This document shows, piece after piece, positions 44,033-55,941 of a stretch of 64,000 nt of DNA (position 1 is the stretch's first letter; the number at the start of each line of letters is the position of its first letter). The stretch comes from Micromonospora sp. Llam0 (GTDB lineage: Bacteria; Actinomycetota; Actinomycetes; Mycobacteriales; Micromonosporaceae): NCBI RefSeq assembly GCF_003751085.1, contig NZ_RJJY01000001.1, positions 248,001 to 312,000 on the forward strand, written 5' to 3'. The position numbers and the translations under genes are program-made. A model generated the notes under the pieces. That model was not told where the DNA came from, did not search any database, and saw nothing but the letters and a program-made list of their open reading frames with translations.

Positions 44033-45112
44033 ATGTCGCACGCGATCTGGGCCGAGGGCCTGGTCAAGCGGTTCGGCCCGACGACCGCGTTGGCCGGGGT
44101 GGATCTCGCGGTCCGCACCGGCACCGTGTTCGGGCTGCTCGGGCCGAACGGTGCCGGCAAGACCACCGCGGTCCGGGTGCTCGCCACCCTGCTGCGGCCG
44201 GACGCCGGGCACGCCCGGGTGCAGGGTTTCGACGTGGTCGGTCAGGCTCACCAGGTCCGCCGGTCGATCGGGCTGACCGGGCAGTACGCCTCGGTCGACG
44301 AGACGCTGACCGGTATGGAAAACCTGATCATGATCGGTCGGTTGCTGGGGGCGTCCCGGCGGGACGCGCGCTCCCGCGCCCGGCAACTGCTGGCCGAGTT
44401 CCAGCTCACCGACGCCGCCGATCGCGCGGCCAAGACGTATTCGGGCGGTATGCGCCGCCGGCTCGACCTGGCCGCCAGCCTGGTGGGACGGCCACAGGTG
44501 CTGTTCCTCGACGAACCGACCACCGGGCTGGACCCGCGCAGCCGCAACGAGCTGTGGGAGCTGGTCCGTGGGCTGGTCGCCGGTGGCGTGACGGTGCTGC
44601 TCACCACCCAGTACCTGGAGGAGGCCGACCAGTTGGCCGACGAGTTGGCCGTGGTCGACCACGGTCGGGTGATCGCCGGCGGTACGCCGGAGGAGCTGAA
44701 GGCCAAGACCGGTGCCCAGGTCCTCGCGGTGCGCCCGACCGATCCGAAACAGTTGCCGACGGTGCTGACCGCGCTGCGGGAGCTGTCCGGCAACGAGCCG
44801 TCGTTGGCCCAGACCACGGTGACGGTGAGCACCGCCGATGCAGACCTGCTGCCGGCGGTGGTCCGCCGGCTCGACGAGTCCGGGGTGAAGGTCGGTGAGC
44901 TGGCGTTGCGCAGTTCAAGCCTGGATGAGGTCTTCCTGTCGCTCACCGGCCACCGGGCCGATCCGCGCTCCGGCGGCTCGCCGGCCGGCACCGGGTCTGC
45001 GGCCGGCTCCGGCGGCTCGGAGGTTGGCTCCGGCGAGCGGCCGACACCGGCGACCGGGCCGGCCGGTACGGGAGCACAGCCGACCGCCGCCACCATGGAG
45101 GGAATCCGTTGA
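44033..45112 (+). CDS. DrrA-like ABC exporter ATPase
   Basis: 359 residues. Walker A GPNGAGKTT, signature YSGGMRRRLDLA, Walker B VLFLDEPTTGLDPRSR, followed by the C-terminal part of the daunorubicin-resistance ATPase family. The last 45 residues are a Gly/Ser/Pro-rich tail. Its stop overlaps the TTG start of the permease gene (TTGA). Forms an exporter with the permease; likely substrates are hydrophobic drugs or lipids. Confidence 0.93.
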   Translation: MSHAIWAEGLVKRFGPTTALAGVDLAVRTGTVFGLLGPNGAGKTTAVRVLATLLRPDAGHARVQGFDVVGQAHQVRRSIGLTGQYASVDETLTGMENLIMIGRLLGASRRDARSRARQLLAEFQLTDAADRAAKTYSGGMRRRLDLAASLVGRPQVLFLDEPTTGLDPRSRNELWELVRGLVAGGVTVLLTTQYLEEADQLADELAVVDHGRVIAGGTPEELKAKTGAQVLAVRPTDPKQLPTVLTALRELSGNEPSLAQTTVTVSTADADLLPAVVRRLDESGVKVGELALRSSSLDEVFLSLTGHRADPRSGGSPAGTGSAAGSGGSEVGSGERPTPATGPAGTGAQPTAATMEGIR

Positions 45113-45924
45113 CCGCCACCACCGTCACCACGCCCGAGCTGCCTGGGCGGCACCAGTGGGTCAGCCCGGTGGCCGGGCTGCGGCATACCGGCACCCTGGC
45201 CTGGCGGAGCCTGGTGCAGATCAAGCACAACCCGATGGAACTGCTCGATCTCAGCATCCAACCGTTGATGTTCCTGCTGCTGTTCACCTATGTGTTCGGC
45301 GGTGCGATCGCCGGCACGCCAGGGGAATACCTGACCTTCGCGTTGCCGGGAATCATCGTGCAGAACGCCCTTTTCGCGACGATGACCACGGGGTTCGGGC
45401 TGAACACCGACCTCACCAAAGGGGTGTTCGACCGGTTGCGGTCGCTGCCGATCGCCCGGTGGGCGCCGCTGGCCGGGCGGATTCTGGCCGACACCGTCAA
45501 GCAGGCCTGGTCGGTGGTGCTGCTGCTGGGTGTCGGGATGATCCTCGGCTTCCGGGTCGACGGTGGTCCGGTCGGCCTGCTCGGCGCGTTCGCGCTGATC
45601 CTGGCCTTCACACTGGCCGCGTCGTGGATCTCGGTGCTGGTCGGGGTGATGGTCAGCGAGCCGGAGAAGGTGCAGATCTTCGGCTTCATGGTGATCTTCC
45701 CGCTGACCTTTACCAGCAACGCCTTCGTGCCCACCGAGACCATGCCAGGCTGGCTGCAGGCCTGGGTCGATGTCAACCCGGTGACGATCCTCGCCGACGG
45801 CCTGCGTGGCCTGCTCAGCGGCGCGCCCGCCGCCGGCCCGGTCGGCTACTCGCTGCTCTGGGCAGCCGGCATCGCGGCGGTGTTCGCGCCGCTGGCGCTC
45901 GCCCGGTTCAAGCGTCGGGTTTGA
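45109..45924 (+). CDS. DrrB-like ABC-2 type permease
   Basis: 271 residues from a TTG start in a 4-bp overlap with the ATPase gene. Six hydrophobic segments in the ABC-2 pattern, including LLLFTYVFGG, FDRLRSLPIARW and SNAFVPTETMPGWLQ. Membrane partner of the upstream ATPase. Together they form a DrrAB-type exporter; no biosynthetic cluster is adjacent. Confidence 0.93.
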   Translation: MTATTVTTPELPGRHQWVSPVAGLRHTGTLAWRSLVQIKHNPMELLDLSIQPLMFLLLFTYVFGGAIAGTPGEYLTFALPGIIVQNALFATMTTGFGLNTDLTKGVFDRLRSLPIARWAPLAGRILADTVKQAWSVVLLLGVGMILGFRVDGGPVGLLGAFALILAFTLAASWISVLVGVMVSEPEKVQIFGFMVIFPLTFTSNAFVPTETMPGWLQAWVDVNPVTILADGLRGLLSGAPAAGPVGYSLLWAAGIAAVFAPLALARFKRRV

Positions 45925-45963
45925 CCTGACGACCTTACGGGCGTGCCGCTCGGGTTGCCCGGG

Positions 45964-46389
45964 TCAGGCACCTGACTCGGGCCGGCGGTCCTCCCGGGGG
46001 TCTGCGGCGTCTCGGCGGCGCAGGTCGTCCTCCCGGCGGCGCAGGTCCTCCTCCCACCGTTCGAAGAGCTCGCGATCCTGCTTCGACTTCTCGGCGTCGA
46101 GTGCGCGCAGGAACTCGGGATCGTCGTCGGGGGCCGCCGGGCGGTTGCGCGGTGGCGGGGTGCCGGTCGGTCGGGGGACGCCGCCGAGCGGTGACGGGCT
46201 GCCGAAGCCGGGCCGGCGGCTGAGGAACCAGGCGGCCGGCCCGAGGAGGGGGATGACGATGATGACCGGCACCCAGAGCAGGCGCGGCAGGGCGCGGACG
46301 TCACCTTTCTCCGCTGAGAGGCAGCTGATCAGCGCCACCGCCATGAGCACGACGTGGAGCATGAAGAGCAGGATGAACACGCGGGCCAT
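45964..46389 (-). CDS. PLDc_N-domain (phospholipase D nuclease N-terminal) membrane protein
   Basis: 141 residues. Two N-terminal helices (ILLFMLHVVLMAVALISCL and WVPVIIVIPLLGPAAWFLSRRP) match the PLDc_N domain. The rest is a polar tail with heptad-like RREDDLRRRD repeats. No catalytic HKD motif, so no phospholipase activity is expected. Convergent to the exporter genes. Confidence 0.85.
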   Translation of the reverse strand: MARVFILLFMLHVVLMAVALISCLSAEKGDVRALPRLLWVPVIIVIPLLGPAAWFLSRRPGFGSPSPLGGVPRPTGTPPPRNRPAAPDDDPEFLRALDAEKSKQDRELFERWEEDLRRREDDLRRRDAADPREDRRPESGA

Positions 46390-46425
46390 CCCGCAATGAT
46401 GCCCCGCCCGGCGGGCTGAGCCTAG

Positions 46426-46764
46426 TCAGCTGAGGATCAGGATGGCGCCGAGCACCGCGTAACCGGCGGTGACCAGCCCCAGCAGGGGCACCTCCGCACT
46501 GATCTGTCCGGCTGCCGGACGTCGTGGGCCACTGGCGTGCCGGTAGGCGTAGCCAATCAGCCCGGCCCAACCGACCACCGCGAACAGCCCGAGCAGCGTG
46601 GCTGCTCCACCCCGCTCAACGGCCAGCCGCATGGTCAGCGCCACCACCAGGGTGAGGGCCAGCGCCGACCGCCGCCAGGCCAGCCGGGTCCGTTCGGGCT
46701 GCAGTCCGGGGTCGCGGGCCGGCGGGCCGGACTCGTCGGCCGGCGGGTCGGTGTGATCAGCCAC
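46426..46764 (-). CDS. DUF202-domain membrane protein
   Basis: 112 residues. A polar N-terminal tail precedes PERTRLAWRRSALALTLVV, the DUF202 signature, and three hydrophobic helices. It overlaps the upstream YidH-like gene by 8 bp (46757-46764). Paired DUF202 proteins are common in actinobacteria; function unknown. Confidence 0.87.
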   Translation of the reverse strand: MADHTDPPADESGPPARDPGLQPERTRLAWRRSALALTLVVALTMRLAVERGGAATLLGLFAVVGWAGLIGYAYRHASGPRRPAAGQISAEVPLLGLVTAGYAVLGAILILS

Positions 46765-47155
46765 TGGCCGCCTCGACCAGTACGACGACGGTCAACGCGG
46801 TTGCGCCGACACCGACACAGATCGCGAGGAACGCCGGAAACCGGGACGCCGGTAGGTCGGTGCCCAGCCGCATGGCCCGCTCGGTACGGGCCCAGTGGTC
46901 GACGGCCCGCAGCGCGACGGTCCCGCCGAGCAGCAGGAGCGTCACCGCCAGCCCTTCCCGCATGTGGACCACGGACAGCTCAGGCAGGAACTGCGCGATG
47001 GCCAGGCCGCCGGCGACCAACGCCAGGGCGGTCCGGATCCAGGCCAGGAAGGTCCGTTCGTTCGCCAGCGAGAACCGGTAGTCGGGCGCGGTGCCGACCC
47101 GGCGCAGCTCCTGGGGATCGAACCACCGGCGCAGCGCACTCCACACGTGGATCAT
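46757..47155 (-). CDS. YidH-family DUF202 membrane protein
   Basis: 132 residues. PDYRFSLANERTFLAWIRTALAL (about 24-46) is the hallmark of the YidH/DUF202 family, followed by three helices. First gene of a two-gene leftward unit with the shorter DUF202 protein. Function unknown. Divergent from the gene at 47180, with only 24 bp between them. Confidence 0.9.
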   Translation of the reverse strand: MIHVWSALRRWFDPQELRRVGTAPDYRFSLANERTFLAWIRTALALVAGGLAIAQFLPELSVVHMREGLAVTLLLLGGTVALRAVDHWARTERAMRLGTDLPASRFPAFLAICVGVGATALTVVVLVEAASG

Positions 47156-47179
47156 TATCGCCGGCTAGACTCACCGTCT

Positions 47180-47584
47180 GTGGCCGAGCTGACCGATGAT
47201 GAGCGCAGCACGCTGAAGACCGGCGCTTTCGGCGCCGTCTACCTGGTGTCGGCCGCGGACCCGGGGCTGGTGTCGATGGTCCGGGAGAGTTTCGCCGCCT
47301 CGGACGTGTTCGCCGGGACGTCGGGTCTGGTGAACGACGTGCTGACCAGCGGCGAGTTGCCCAAGTTGGCGCGGGACAGCCCGGAGGCGGTGGAGCAGCT
47401 GGTGCTACCGGCGCTGCGGCAGTCGGTCGCGGTACTCACCGCGAAGGCCCCGCACGACCTGGAGCACTACCGGGCGGCGGTGACCGAGGCGGTCGACCGG
47501 GTGGCGCGGGCCGCGTCCGGGGTCGACCCGGCGGAGACGGCGATGATCTCCAAGATCAGGCAGGCGCTGGCCACTCCCTCCTGA
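47180..47584 (+). CDS. Conserved protein of unknown function
   Basis: 134 residues from the GTG at 47180. Predicted mostly helical, with the motif LKTGAFGAVYLVSAADPGLVSMVRES and a C-terminal VDPAETAMISKIRQAL. No catalytic motif seen. Similar small proteins are conserved near etfBA in actinobacteria (recollection). Independent of the ETF genes by a 200-bp gap. Confidence 0.65.
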   Translation: MAELTDDERSTLKTGAFGAVYLVSAADPGLVSMVRESFAASDVFAGTSGLVNDVLTSGELPKLARDSPEAVEQLVLPALRQSVAVLTAKAPHDLEHYRAAVTEAVDRVARAASGVDPAETAMISKIRQALATPS

Positions 47585-47787
47585 CCGGTCCGTCCCCCTG
47601 CTGACCAGGGCAGTCGTTCGGTCCGGCCGGCCTGTCGGCGGGGCCGTTTGGCCCTTGGCTACTTGCGGGTAACATAGCGGGTGGGGCATTCCACAGCGAT
47701 GCTCGGTTGACCGATCGTTAAGGAAAGCGGCAGGCTGCGCCGAGAGTGGTAGAGCAGCACCACCTACAGGAGGGGTGTCGAAGCGCG

Positions 47788-48567
47788 ATGAACATCGTCG
47801 TACTCGTCAAGCAGGTGCCCGATTCCGGCGCGGAACGCGCCCTGCGCGGTGACGACAACACCGTCGACCGCGGGTCGGCCAACAACGTGATCAATGAGAT
47901 GGACGAGTACGCGATCGAGGAGGCGTTGCGGCTGCGGGAGGCCAACGGTGGTGAGGTGACCATCCTCACCATGGGCCCGGACCGCGCGGCCGAGTCGATC
48001 CGCAAGGCGCTGTCGATGGGGCCGGACAAGGCGGTGCACGTCGTCGACGACGCCCTGCACGGCTCCTGCGCGGTCGCTACCTCCAAGGTCCTCGCCTCGG
48101 CGCTCGGCACCCTCGGGGCGGATCTGATCCTCTGCGGCGCCGAGTCCACCGACGGGCGGGTGCAGGTGATGCCGCACATGCTTGCCGAGCGGCTCGGCAT
48201 CGCCGCGCTGACCGGCGCCCGCAAGCTGACCGTCGACGGCGGCACGCTCACCGTCGAACGGCAGAACGAAGAGGGCTACGAGGTGGTCAGCGCCGCCACC
48301 CCGGCGGTGGTCTCGGTGTGGGACACCATCAACGAGCCGCGCTACCCCTCGTTCAAGGGGATCATGGCGGCCAAGAAGAAGCCGGTACAGAGCATGTCCC
48401 TGGCCGATCTGGGCGTCGCCGCCAGCGAGGTCGGCTTCGACGGGGCGACCAGTGAGGTCGTCGAGCACCACAAGCGCCCGCCACGGTCGGCCGGAGAGAA
48501 GGTCGTCGACGACGGCGAGGCCGGCGTACGGCTGGTCGAGTTCCTGGCGTCCGAGAAGTTCGTGTGA
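47788..48567 (+). CDS. etfB: Electron transfer flavoprotein, beta subunit
   Basis: 259 residues from the ATG at 47788 (AGGAGGGG upstream). Carries the AMP-binding part of ETF: MNIVVLVKQVPDSG at the start, DRGSANNVINEMDEYAIEEAL, and the C-terminal MAAKKKPVQ. With EtfA it accepts electrons from acyl-CoA dehydrogenases and passes them to ETF-quinone oxidoreductase. First gene of the etfBA operon. Confidence 0.96.
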   Translation: MNIVVLVKQVPDSGAERALRGDDNTVDRGSANNVINEMDEYAIEEALRLREANGGEVTILTMGPDRAAESIRKALSMGPDKAVHVVDDALHGSCAVATSKVLASALGTLGADLILCGAESTDGRVQVMPHMLAERLGIAALTGARKLTVDGGTLTVERQNEEGYEVVSAATPAVVSVWDTINEPRYPSFKGIMAAKKKPVQSMSLADLGVAASEVGFDGATSEVVEHHKRPPRSAGEKVVDDGEAGVRLVEFLASEKFV

Positions 48568-48581
48568 GCGGGGAGGTTGAC

Positions 48582-49544
48582 ATGGCTGAGGTTCTCGTTG
48601 TCGTCGAGGCCACCGGTGAGTTCGGCGTCAAGAAGGTCACCCTGGAGCTGCTGACCCTGGCCCGCAAGCTGGGCGGCGAGGTGTCCGCAGTGGTGCTCGG
48701 CGGGCCCGGCGCGGCCGCCGCGATGACCGACAAGCTCGGTGAGTACGGCGCCAGCAAGGTGTACGCCGCCGAGAGCGAGGAGATCGACGGCTACCTGGTC
48801 GCCCCGAAGGTGACCGTGCTGGCCGAGCTGATCGGCCGGGTGCAGCCCGGCGCGGTGCTGCTCGCCTCCTCCCAGGAGGGCAAGGAGATCGCCGGGCGGC
48901 TCGCCGTACGGCTGGACAACGGTTTGCTGACCGACGTGGTCGACCTGGCCGCCGACGGCACCGCGACTCAGGTCGCGTTCGCCGGCTCCACCATCGTCAC
49001 CTCCCGGGTCACCCGGGGCCTGCCGCTGGTGACGCTGCGGCCCAACTCGGTGGCGCCCGAACCGGCCCCGGCCACCCCGCAGGTGGAGCAGCTGCAGGTG
49101 CAGGTCACCGACTCCGACAAGCTGGCCAAGGTGGTCGAGCGGGTCGCCGAGCAGTCCGGCTCCCGGCCGGAGCTCACCGAAGCGTCGGTGGTCGTCTCCG
49201 GTGGGCGCGGGGTCGGCAGCGGCGACAACTTCAAACTGGTCGAGGAGCTCGCCGACCTGCTCGGCGGCGCGGTCGGTGCCTCCCGGGCCGCGGTCGACTC
49301 CGGGTTCTACCCGCACCAGTTCCAGGTGGGGCAGACCGGCAAGACCGTCTCCCCACAGCTGTACGTGGCGCTGGGCATCTCCGGTGCGATCCAGCACCGG
49401 GCCGGCATGCAGACCGCGAAGACCATCGTGGCGGTGAACAAGGACGGCGAGGCGCCGATCTTCGAACTCGCCGACTTCGGCGTGGTGGGTGACCTGAACA
49501 AGGTGGTCCCGCAGGCAGCCGAGGAGATCCGCAAGCGCAAGTGA
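48582..49544 (+). CDS. etfA: Electron transfer flavoprotein, alpha subunit
   Basis: 320 residues from the ATG at 48582 (GGGGAGG upstream). The C-terminal FAD domain is clear: [72 protein letters not shown]. It follows etfB by 14 bp. Terminated by a perfect hairpin. Confidence 0.96.
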   Translation: MAEVLVVVEATGEFGVKKVTLELLTLARKLGGEVSAVVLGGPGAAAAMTDKLGEYGASKVYAAESEEIDGYLVAPKVTVLAELIGRVQPGAVLLASSQEGKEIAGRLAVRLDNGLLTDVVDLAADGTATQVAFAGSTIVTSRVTRGLPLVTLRPNSVAPEPAPATPQVEQLQVQVTDSDKLAKVVERVAEQSGSRPELTEASVVVSGGRGVGSGDNFKLVEELADLLGGAVGASRAAVDSGFYPHQFQVGQTGKTVSPQLYVALGISGAIQHRAGMQTAKTIVAVNKDGEAPIFELADFGVVGDLNKVVPQAAEEIRKRK

Positions 49545-49552
49545 CGTGATCC

Positions 49553-49602
49553 GTCGACGGCGGGTGGCCGGGACCAGTTGGTCCCGGCCACCCGCCGTCG
49601 AC
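49553..49602 (+). terminator. Terminator hairpin after etfA
   Basis: Perfect 24-bp stem with only a 2-nt loop (49553-49576 / 49579-49602). It starts 8 bp after the etfA stop. Confidence 0.9.
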
Positions 49603-49743
49603 CTCAGCCGGAGAGGGTGCCGCGCAGCAGGCTCTGCCCGGAGTGCGTCGGATCGTTGTCGTACTCCTCCGCCGAGACGTCGACCAGCCGCGGGTCCGGC
49701 CGCCTCGTCGCCGGACCCGACCCGGCGGATACGCTTGCTGGTG

Positions 49744-50940
49744 ATGGCATATCTCGACCACGCCGCGACCACGCCTATGCTCGACGAGGCGGTGGCGACC
49801 TACGTCGCCACCGCCCGTCGGGTCGGTAACGCGTCGTCACTGCACGCCGCCGGACGAGCAGCCCGGCGTACGGTCGAGGAGGCCCGCGAGCGGGTCGCCG
49901 CCGCCCTCGGCGCCCGGCCGTCCGAGGTGATCTTCACCGCGGGCGGTACGGAGAGCGACAACCTCGCGGTCAAAGGGATCTTCTGGGCACGTTCGGCGGC
50001 CGCTCCTGCCCGGCGGCGGATCCTGGCCAGCACCGTCGAGCACCACGCCGTCCTCGACGCCGTGCAGTGGCTCGCCGAGCACGGGCAGGCCCAGGTGACC
50101 TGGCTGCCGGTGGGCCCCACCGGTCGGGTCGACGCCGCCACCGTGCAGGCCGAGTTGGACGCCGTCGCAGACGAGCTGGCCCTGGTCACCGTCATGTGGG
50201 CGAACAACGAGGTCGGCACCGTGCAACCGGTCGCCGCCGTCGCGGCGATGGCCGCGCGGACCGGCGTACCGCTGCACACCGACGCGGTCCAGGCGGTCGG
50301 CCAGGTCCCGGTCGACTTCGCCGCCAGCGGCGCGGCCGCGTTGACCGTCAGCGGACACAAGCTCGGCGGCCCGGCCGGCGTGGGTGCCCTGCTACTCGGC
50401 CGGGACGTCGCCTGCACCCCGCTGCTGCACGGCGGTGGCCAGGAACGCGACGTCCGCTCCGGCACGCTCGACACCGCCGGGATCGCCGCGTTCGCGGTCG
50501 CCGTGGAGGTGGCGGTGAAACGCCAGGCCGAACACGCGGCCCGGGTCGGTGCGCTCCGCGACGACCTGGTCGGCCGGGTACGCCAGGTGGTGCCGGACGT
50601 GATCTACAACGGGGACCCGGCCGACCGGCTCCCCGGCAACGCGCACTTTTCGTTCCCCGGCTGTGAAGGCGACGCGCTGTTGCTGCTGCTCGACGCCCAG
50701 GGCATCGCCTGTTCGACCGGCTCGGCCTGTTCGGCCGGGGTGGCGCAGCCGTCGCATGTGCTGCTGGCGATGGCCGACGACGACCAGCGGGCCCGCTCGT
50801 CGCTGCGGTTCAGCCTGGGCCACGACTCCACCCGGGCCGAGGTCGACGCGCTGGTGGCGGCCCTGCCCGGTGCGGTCGAGCGGGCCCGCCGGGCCGGCGC
50901 GGTCCGCAGCACGAAGCCGGCGCCGCCCGCCGCCGGCTGA
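49744..50940 (+). CDS. Cysteine desulfurase (IscS/NifS type)
   Basis: 398 residues from the ATG at 49744. PLP-binding Lys206 in [12 protein letters not shown], the conserved His101 region VEHHAVLD, and catalytic Cys329 in STGSACSAG. It supplies persulfide sulfur. The next gene, 63 bp downstream, is mnmA, so the immediate role is probably delivery of sulfur for tRNA 2-thiolation; general Fe-S assembly is also possible. Confidence 0.94.
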   Translation: MAYLDHAATTPMLDEAVATYVATARRVGNASSLHAAGRAARRTVEEARERVAAALGARPSEVIFTAGGTESDNLAVKGIFWARSAAAPARRRILASTVEHHAVLDAVQWLAEHGQAQVTWLPVGPTGRVDAATVQAELDAVADELALVTVMWANNEVGTVQPVAAVAAMAARTGVPLHTDAVQAVGQVPVDFAASGAAALTVSGHKLGGPAGVGALLLGRDVACTPLLHGGGQERDVRSGTLDTAGIAAFAVAVEVAVKRQAEHAARVGALRDDLVGRVRQVVPDVIYNGDPADRLPGNAHFSFPGCEGDALLLLLDAQGIACSTGSACSAGVAQPSHVLLAMADDDQRARSSLRFSLGHDSTRAEVDALVAALPGAVERARRAGAVRSTKPAPPAAG

Positions 50941-51003
50941 CCCGGTACGGCTGCGGGACTACCCTCGAGCGTGCGGGCGACGATCAGGCAGGAGATGGGT
51001 ACG

Positions 51004-52077
51004 GTGCGAGTGCTGGCGGCGATGTCCGGCGGGGTCGATTCGGCGGTGGCGGCCGCCCGGGCGGTGGCCGCCGGGCACGACGTGACCGGTGTGCACCTGG
51101 CGCTGTCGCGCAACCCGCAGACGTACCGCACCGGGGCCCGTGGCTGCTGCACCGTCGAGGACGCCCGGGACGCCCGGCGGGCCGCCGACGTGATCGGCAT
51201 CCCGTTCTACGTCTGGGACATGGCCGAGCAGTTCCACAGTGACGTGGTGGACGATTTCGTCGCCGAGTACGCCGCCGGGCGTACCCCCAATCCCTGCCTG
51301 CGCTGCAACGAGAAGATCAAGTTCGCGGCGGTGCTGGACCGCGCGGTGGCGTTGGGGTTCGACGCGGTGGTCACCGGCCACCACGCCCGGCTCGGCCCCG
51401 ACGGCCTGCTGCGCCGCAGCGTCGACGTGGCCAAGGACCAGTCGTACGTGCTCGCCGTGCTCAACCGGGCCCAGCTGGACCGGGCGATGTTCCCGCTCGG
51501 CGACTCCACCAAGGCGCAGGTCCGGGCCGAGGCGGCGCGGCGCGGGCTGGCGGTGGCCGACAAGCCCGACTCGCACGACATCTGCTTCATCGCCGACGGC
51601 GACACCCGCGGGTTCCTCGCCGACCGGCTCGGCAACGCCCCTGGCGACGTGGTCGACGCGACGACCGGCGCGGTCGTCGGCCGCCACGACGGGGCGTACG
51701 CGTTCACCGTCGGCCAGCGGCGTGGCCTGGGCATCGGGGTGCCCGCGCCGGACGGTCGACCCCGCTACGTGCTGTCGATCACTCCGACGAGCAACACGGT
51801 GACCGTCGGCCCGGCCGAGGCGTTGGACGTCGACGCGGTGACCGGGGTCCGCCCGGTGTGGATCGGCGGGGACCGGCCGACCGGCCCGGTCGAGGCGATG
51901 CTGCAGGTGCGCGCGCACGGGTCGACCACTCCGGCGGTGGTCGAACTGACCGACGCCGGCATGCACGCTCAGCTGCACCGACCGGTCCGGGGGGTGGCCG
52001 CCGGCCAGGCGATGGTCGCCTACCGGCCCGATCCGGCCGGCGACGTGGTGCTCGGCTCGGCGACCATCGCCGGCTGA
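51004..52077 (+). CDS. mnmA: tRNA-specific 2-thiouridylase
   Basis: 357 residues from the GTG at 51004 (AGGAG upstream; a start at 50995 is possible). PP-loop [10 protein letters not shown] at 8-17, catalytic Cys98 in [12 protein letters not shown], and the second catalytic Cys194 in DSHDICFI. Makes 2-thiouridine at U34 of Lys, Glu and Gln tRNAs, with sulfur from the adjacent cysteine desulfurase. Its stop lies in a 17-bp tandem repeat. Confidence 0.95.
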   Translation: MRVLAAMSGGVDSAVAAARAVAAGHDVTGVHLALSRNPQTYRTGARGCCTVEDARDARRAADVIGIPFYVWDMAEQFHSDVVDDFVAEYAAGRTPNPCLRCNEKIKFAAVLDRAVALGFDAVVTGHHARLGPDGLLRRSVDVAKDQSYVLAVLNRAQLDRAMFPLGDSTKAQVRAEAARRGLAVADKPDSHDICFIADGDTRGFLADRLGNAPGDVVDATTGAVVGRHDGAYAFTVGQRRGLGIGVPAPDGRPRYVLSITPTSNTVTVGPAEALDVDAVTGVRPVWIGGDRPTGPVEAMLQVRAHGSTTPAVVELTDAGMHAQLHRPVRGVAAGQAMVAYRPDPAGDVVLGSATIAG

Positions 52078-52104
52078 CCGGTGGAGTCGGCTGACCGGTA
52101 GAGT
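52071..52104. repeat. Tandem repeat, 2 x 17 bp, spanning a stop codon
   Basis: CGGCTGACCGGTGGAGT and CGGCTGACCGGTAGAGT are adjacent. The mnmA stop codon is in the first copy. Confidence 0.85.
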
Positions 52105-52112
52105 CGGCGGAC

Positions 52113-52158
52113 GTGACCGACGCGAGTGACCTGCCGTGACCGACGCGAACGACCTGCC
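52113..52158 (+). repeat. Duplicated start region before the MetE-like gene
   Basis: A 23-bp unit beginning GTGACCGACGCGA occurs at 52113 and again at 52136, the true start. The first copy encodes MTDASDLP and stops in a TGA that overlaps the second GTG, giving a coupled 8-codon upstream frame. Confidence 0.8.
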
Positions 52159-53188
52159 GGAACCGGCGCCGGCCGCCCCGGCGGCGGACACACCGTGGCC
52201 CTGGCCGCCGGGTGCCGCCAGCGGGATCGGATCGCTTCCCGGCACCGACGTCGCCGAGGCGCAACGGATCGTCCTCGGTGAACTGCCGGGCCTGCCGCAC
52301 CTGCCCGAGCTGCCGGCCCGTGGGCCGGGGGCGGAGATGATCGGGCGCGGTGCCACCTTCCTGGTGGACCTGCCAGTCGAGCTGTACGCCGGTCGGTGGC
52401 GGGTCGCCGCCCGACCCGGCCGGGACCTGCGCCGCGCACTCGACCTGCGGGAACGGGACCTCGACCAGTTGACCGAGCAGGCCGACGGCTACACCGGGCC
52501 GGTCAAGCTGCAGGCCGCCGGGGCGTGGACATTGGCTGCCAGCCTCGACGTCGGCCTCGGCGGGCGGCTGGTCCGCGACCACGGTGCCGTACGTGACCTG
52601 GCCGCCTCGCTCACCGAGGGCCTGCGGGAGCATGTCGCGGAGGTGTCCCGCCGGGTGCCGGGTGCGCGGCTGCTGCTGCAACTCGACGAACCCTCGCTGC
52701 CCGCCGTGCTGGCCGGGACGCTGCGGACCGACAGCGGTCTGCACACCTACCGGGCGGTCGCCGCCGGCACCGTCCGGGACCTGCTCGCCGAGGTGATCTC
52801 CGGCGTCGGTGTGCCGGTGGTGGTGCACTGCTGCGCCGCCGGCGTGCCGGTGGGTCTGCTGCGGGCCGCCGGAGCCGTCGCGGTCGCCGCCGACCTGGAC
52901 CTGCTCACCGACCTGGACCCGGTCGGTGAGGCGATCGACGCCGGGATGGGGCTGTTCGCCGGGGTGGTGCCGGCGACCGGGGAAGCGGCCGGCGCGGCGG
53001 CACCGACCTCGGCGCGGGCGGCGGGACAGGTCCGTACCCTCTGGTCGAAGCTGGGCTTCCCGGCGGAGCGGGCCGCCGCCCAGGTGGTGGTGACCCCGGC
53101 GTGTGGGCTGGCCGGGGCGACCGTTCCGTACGCCCGGGCGGCGCTCGCCGCCTGCCGCGACGCCGGCCGGCGGCTGGCCGAGGGCTGA
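52136..53188 (+). CDS. MetE-like C-terminal-domain protein (cobalamin-independent methionine synthase family)
   Basis: 350 residues, half the size of true MetE. It matches the C-terminal catalytic barrel: SGIGSLPGTD at the start, LLQLDEPSLPAVL, and possible zinc ligands in VVVHCCAAG and TPACGLAG. The N-terminal folate-binding half is missing. Similar short genes lie between mnmA and ligA in mycobacteria. It may methylate a different thiol or act with another protein. Confidence 0.85.
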   Translation: MTDANDLPEPAPAAPAADTPWPWPPGAASGIGSLPGTDVAEAQRIVLGELPGLPHLPELPARGPGAEMIGRGATFLVDLPVELYAGRWRVAARPGRDLRRALDLRERDLDQLTEQADGYTGPVKLQAAGAWTLAASLDVGLGGRLVRDHGAVRDLAASLTEGLREHVAEVSRRVPGARLLLQLDEPSLPAVLAGTLRTDSGLHTYRAVAAGTVRDLLAEVISGVGVPVVVHCCAAGVPVGLLRAAGAVAVAADLDLLTDLDPVGEAIDAGMGLFAGVVPATGEAAGAAAPTSARAAGQVRTLWSKLGFPAERAAAQVVVTPACGLAGATVPYARAALAACRDAGRRLAEG

Positions 53189-53212
53189 TCCCGGCTGGCC
53201 GTGGGCTGATCC
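53171..53212. repeat. Tandem repeat, 2 x 21 bp, spanning a stop codon
   Basis: Two 21-bp units starting CGGCTGGCCG (53171-53191, 53192-53212). The stop codon of the MetE-like gene is in the first. Confidence 0.85.
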
Positions 53213-53264
53213 CGGCCGGCGGAACGGCGCGCCGGGTGGGAAACAGCGGTTACCGTTGGTGGCG

Positions 53265-53426
53265 ATGAGCTACCACGGTGACAGCGACGGTGACCCGGCC
53301 GCCGGTCGGCGCGGCTGGTGGCGGATGTACCGCGGGCTGATCGTCGCCGTGCTGGTGGTGGTCTTCGTGCTGTGCTTCCTGTGGTGCGCCGGGGTGGCCG
53401 TGTTCAACCTCGTCCAGGGCGAGTGA
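53265..53426 (+). CDS. Small single-pass membrane protein
   Basis: 53 residues starting MSYHGDSDGDPAAGRRGWWR. A polar basic N-terminus is followed by one strong helix (LIVAVLVVVFVLCFLWCAGV), ending VFNLVQGE. The helix has two Cys residues. It sits in the same direction between the MetE-like gene and ligA. Function unknown. Confidence 0.7.
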   Translation: MSYHGDSDGDPAAGRRGWWRMYRGLIVAVLVVVFVLCFLWCAGVAVFNLVQGE

Positions 53427-55700
<2,274 letters not shown>

Positions 55701-55941
55701 CGGCGACCCGGCGCCGGCCGGCCCGGACCATCGCCGGAGCTCCGACAATTGGCGGACGCCATTTCTCTACGCGGCCGGGAATCCCCGCATCGGGCATTCG
55801 CCGACCGCGTCTCAAATCAGTCACGACCGCGCTTCGCTCCTGCCCCGCCGGCCGTCCGTCCTTAAGGTGTAGGACGTCGGCGGGACGCGCGGCTCATGCT
55901 GAGTCGGCGAAGCGGGCCACGGGAGCGCGACGGGAGGGCAG

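Noticed and set aside
44995..45100. Gly/Ser/Pro-rich tail of the DrrA-like protein as a fusion partner
   Set aside because: Low-complexity linker without a domain; such tails occur in this family.
49546..49743. N-terminal extension of the cysteine desulfurase
   Set aside because: It runs through the etfA terminator hairpin; the PLP enzyme family begins at [10 protein letters not shown].
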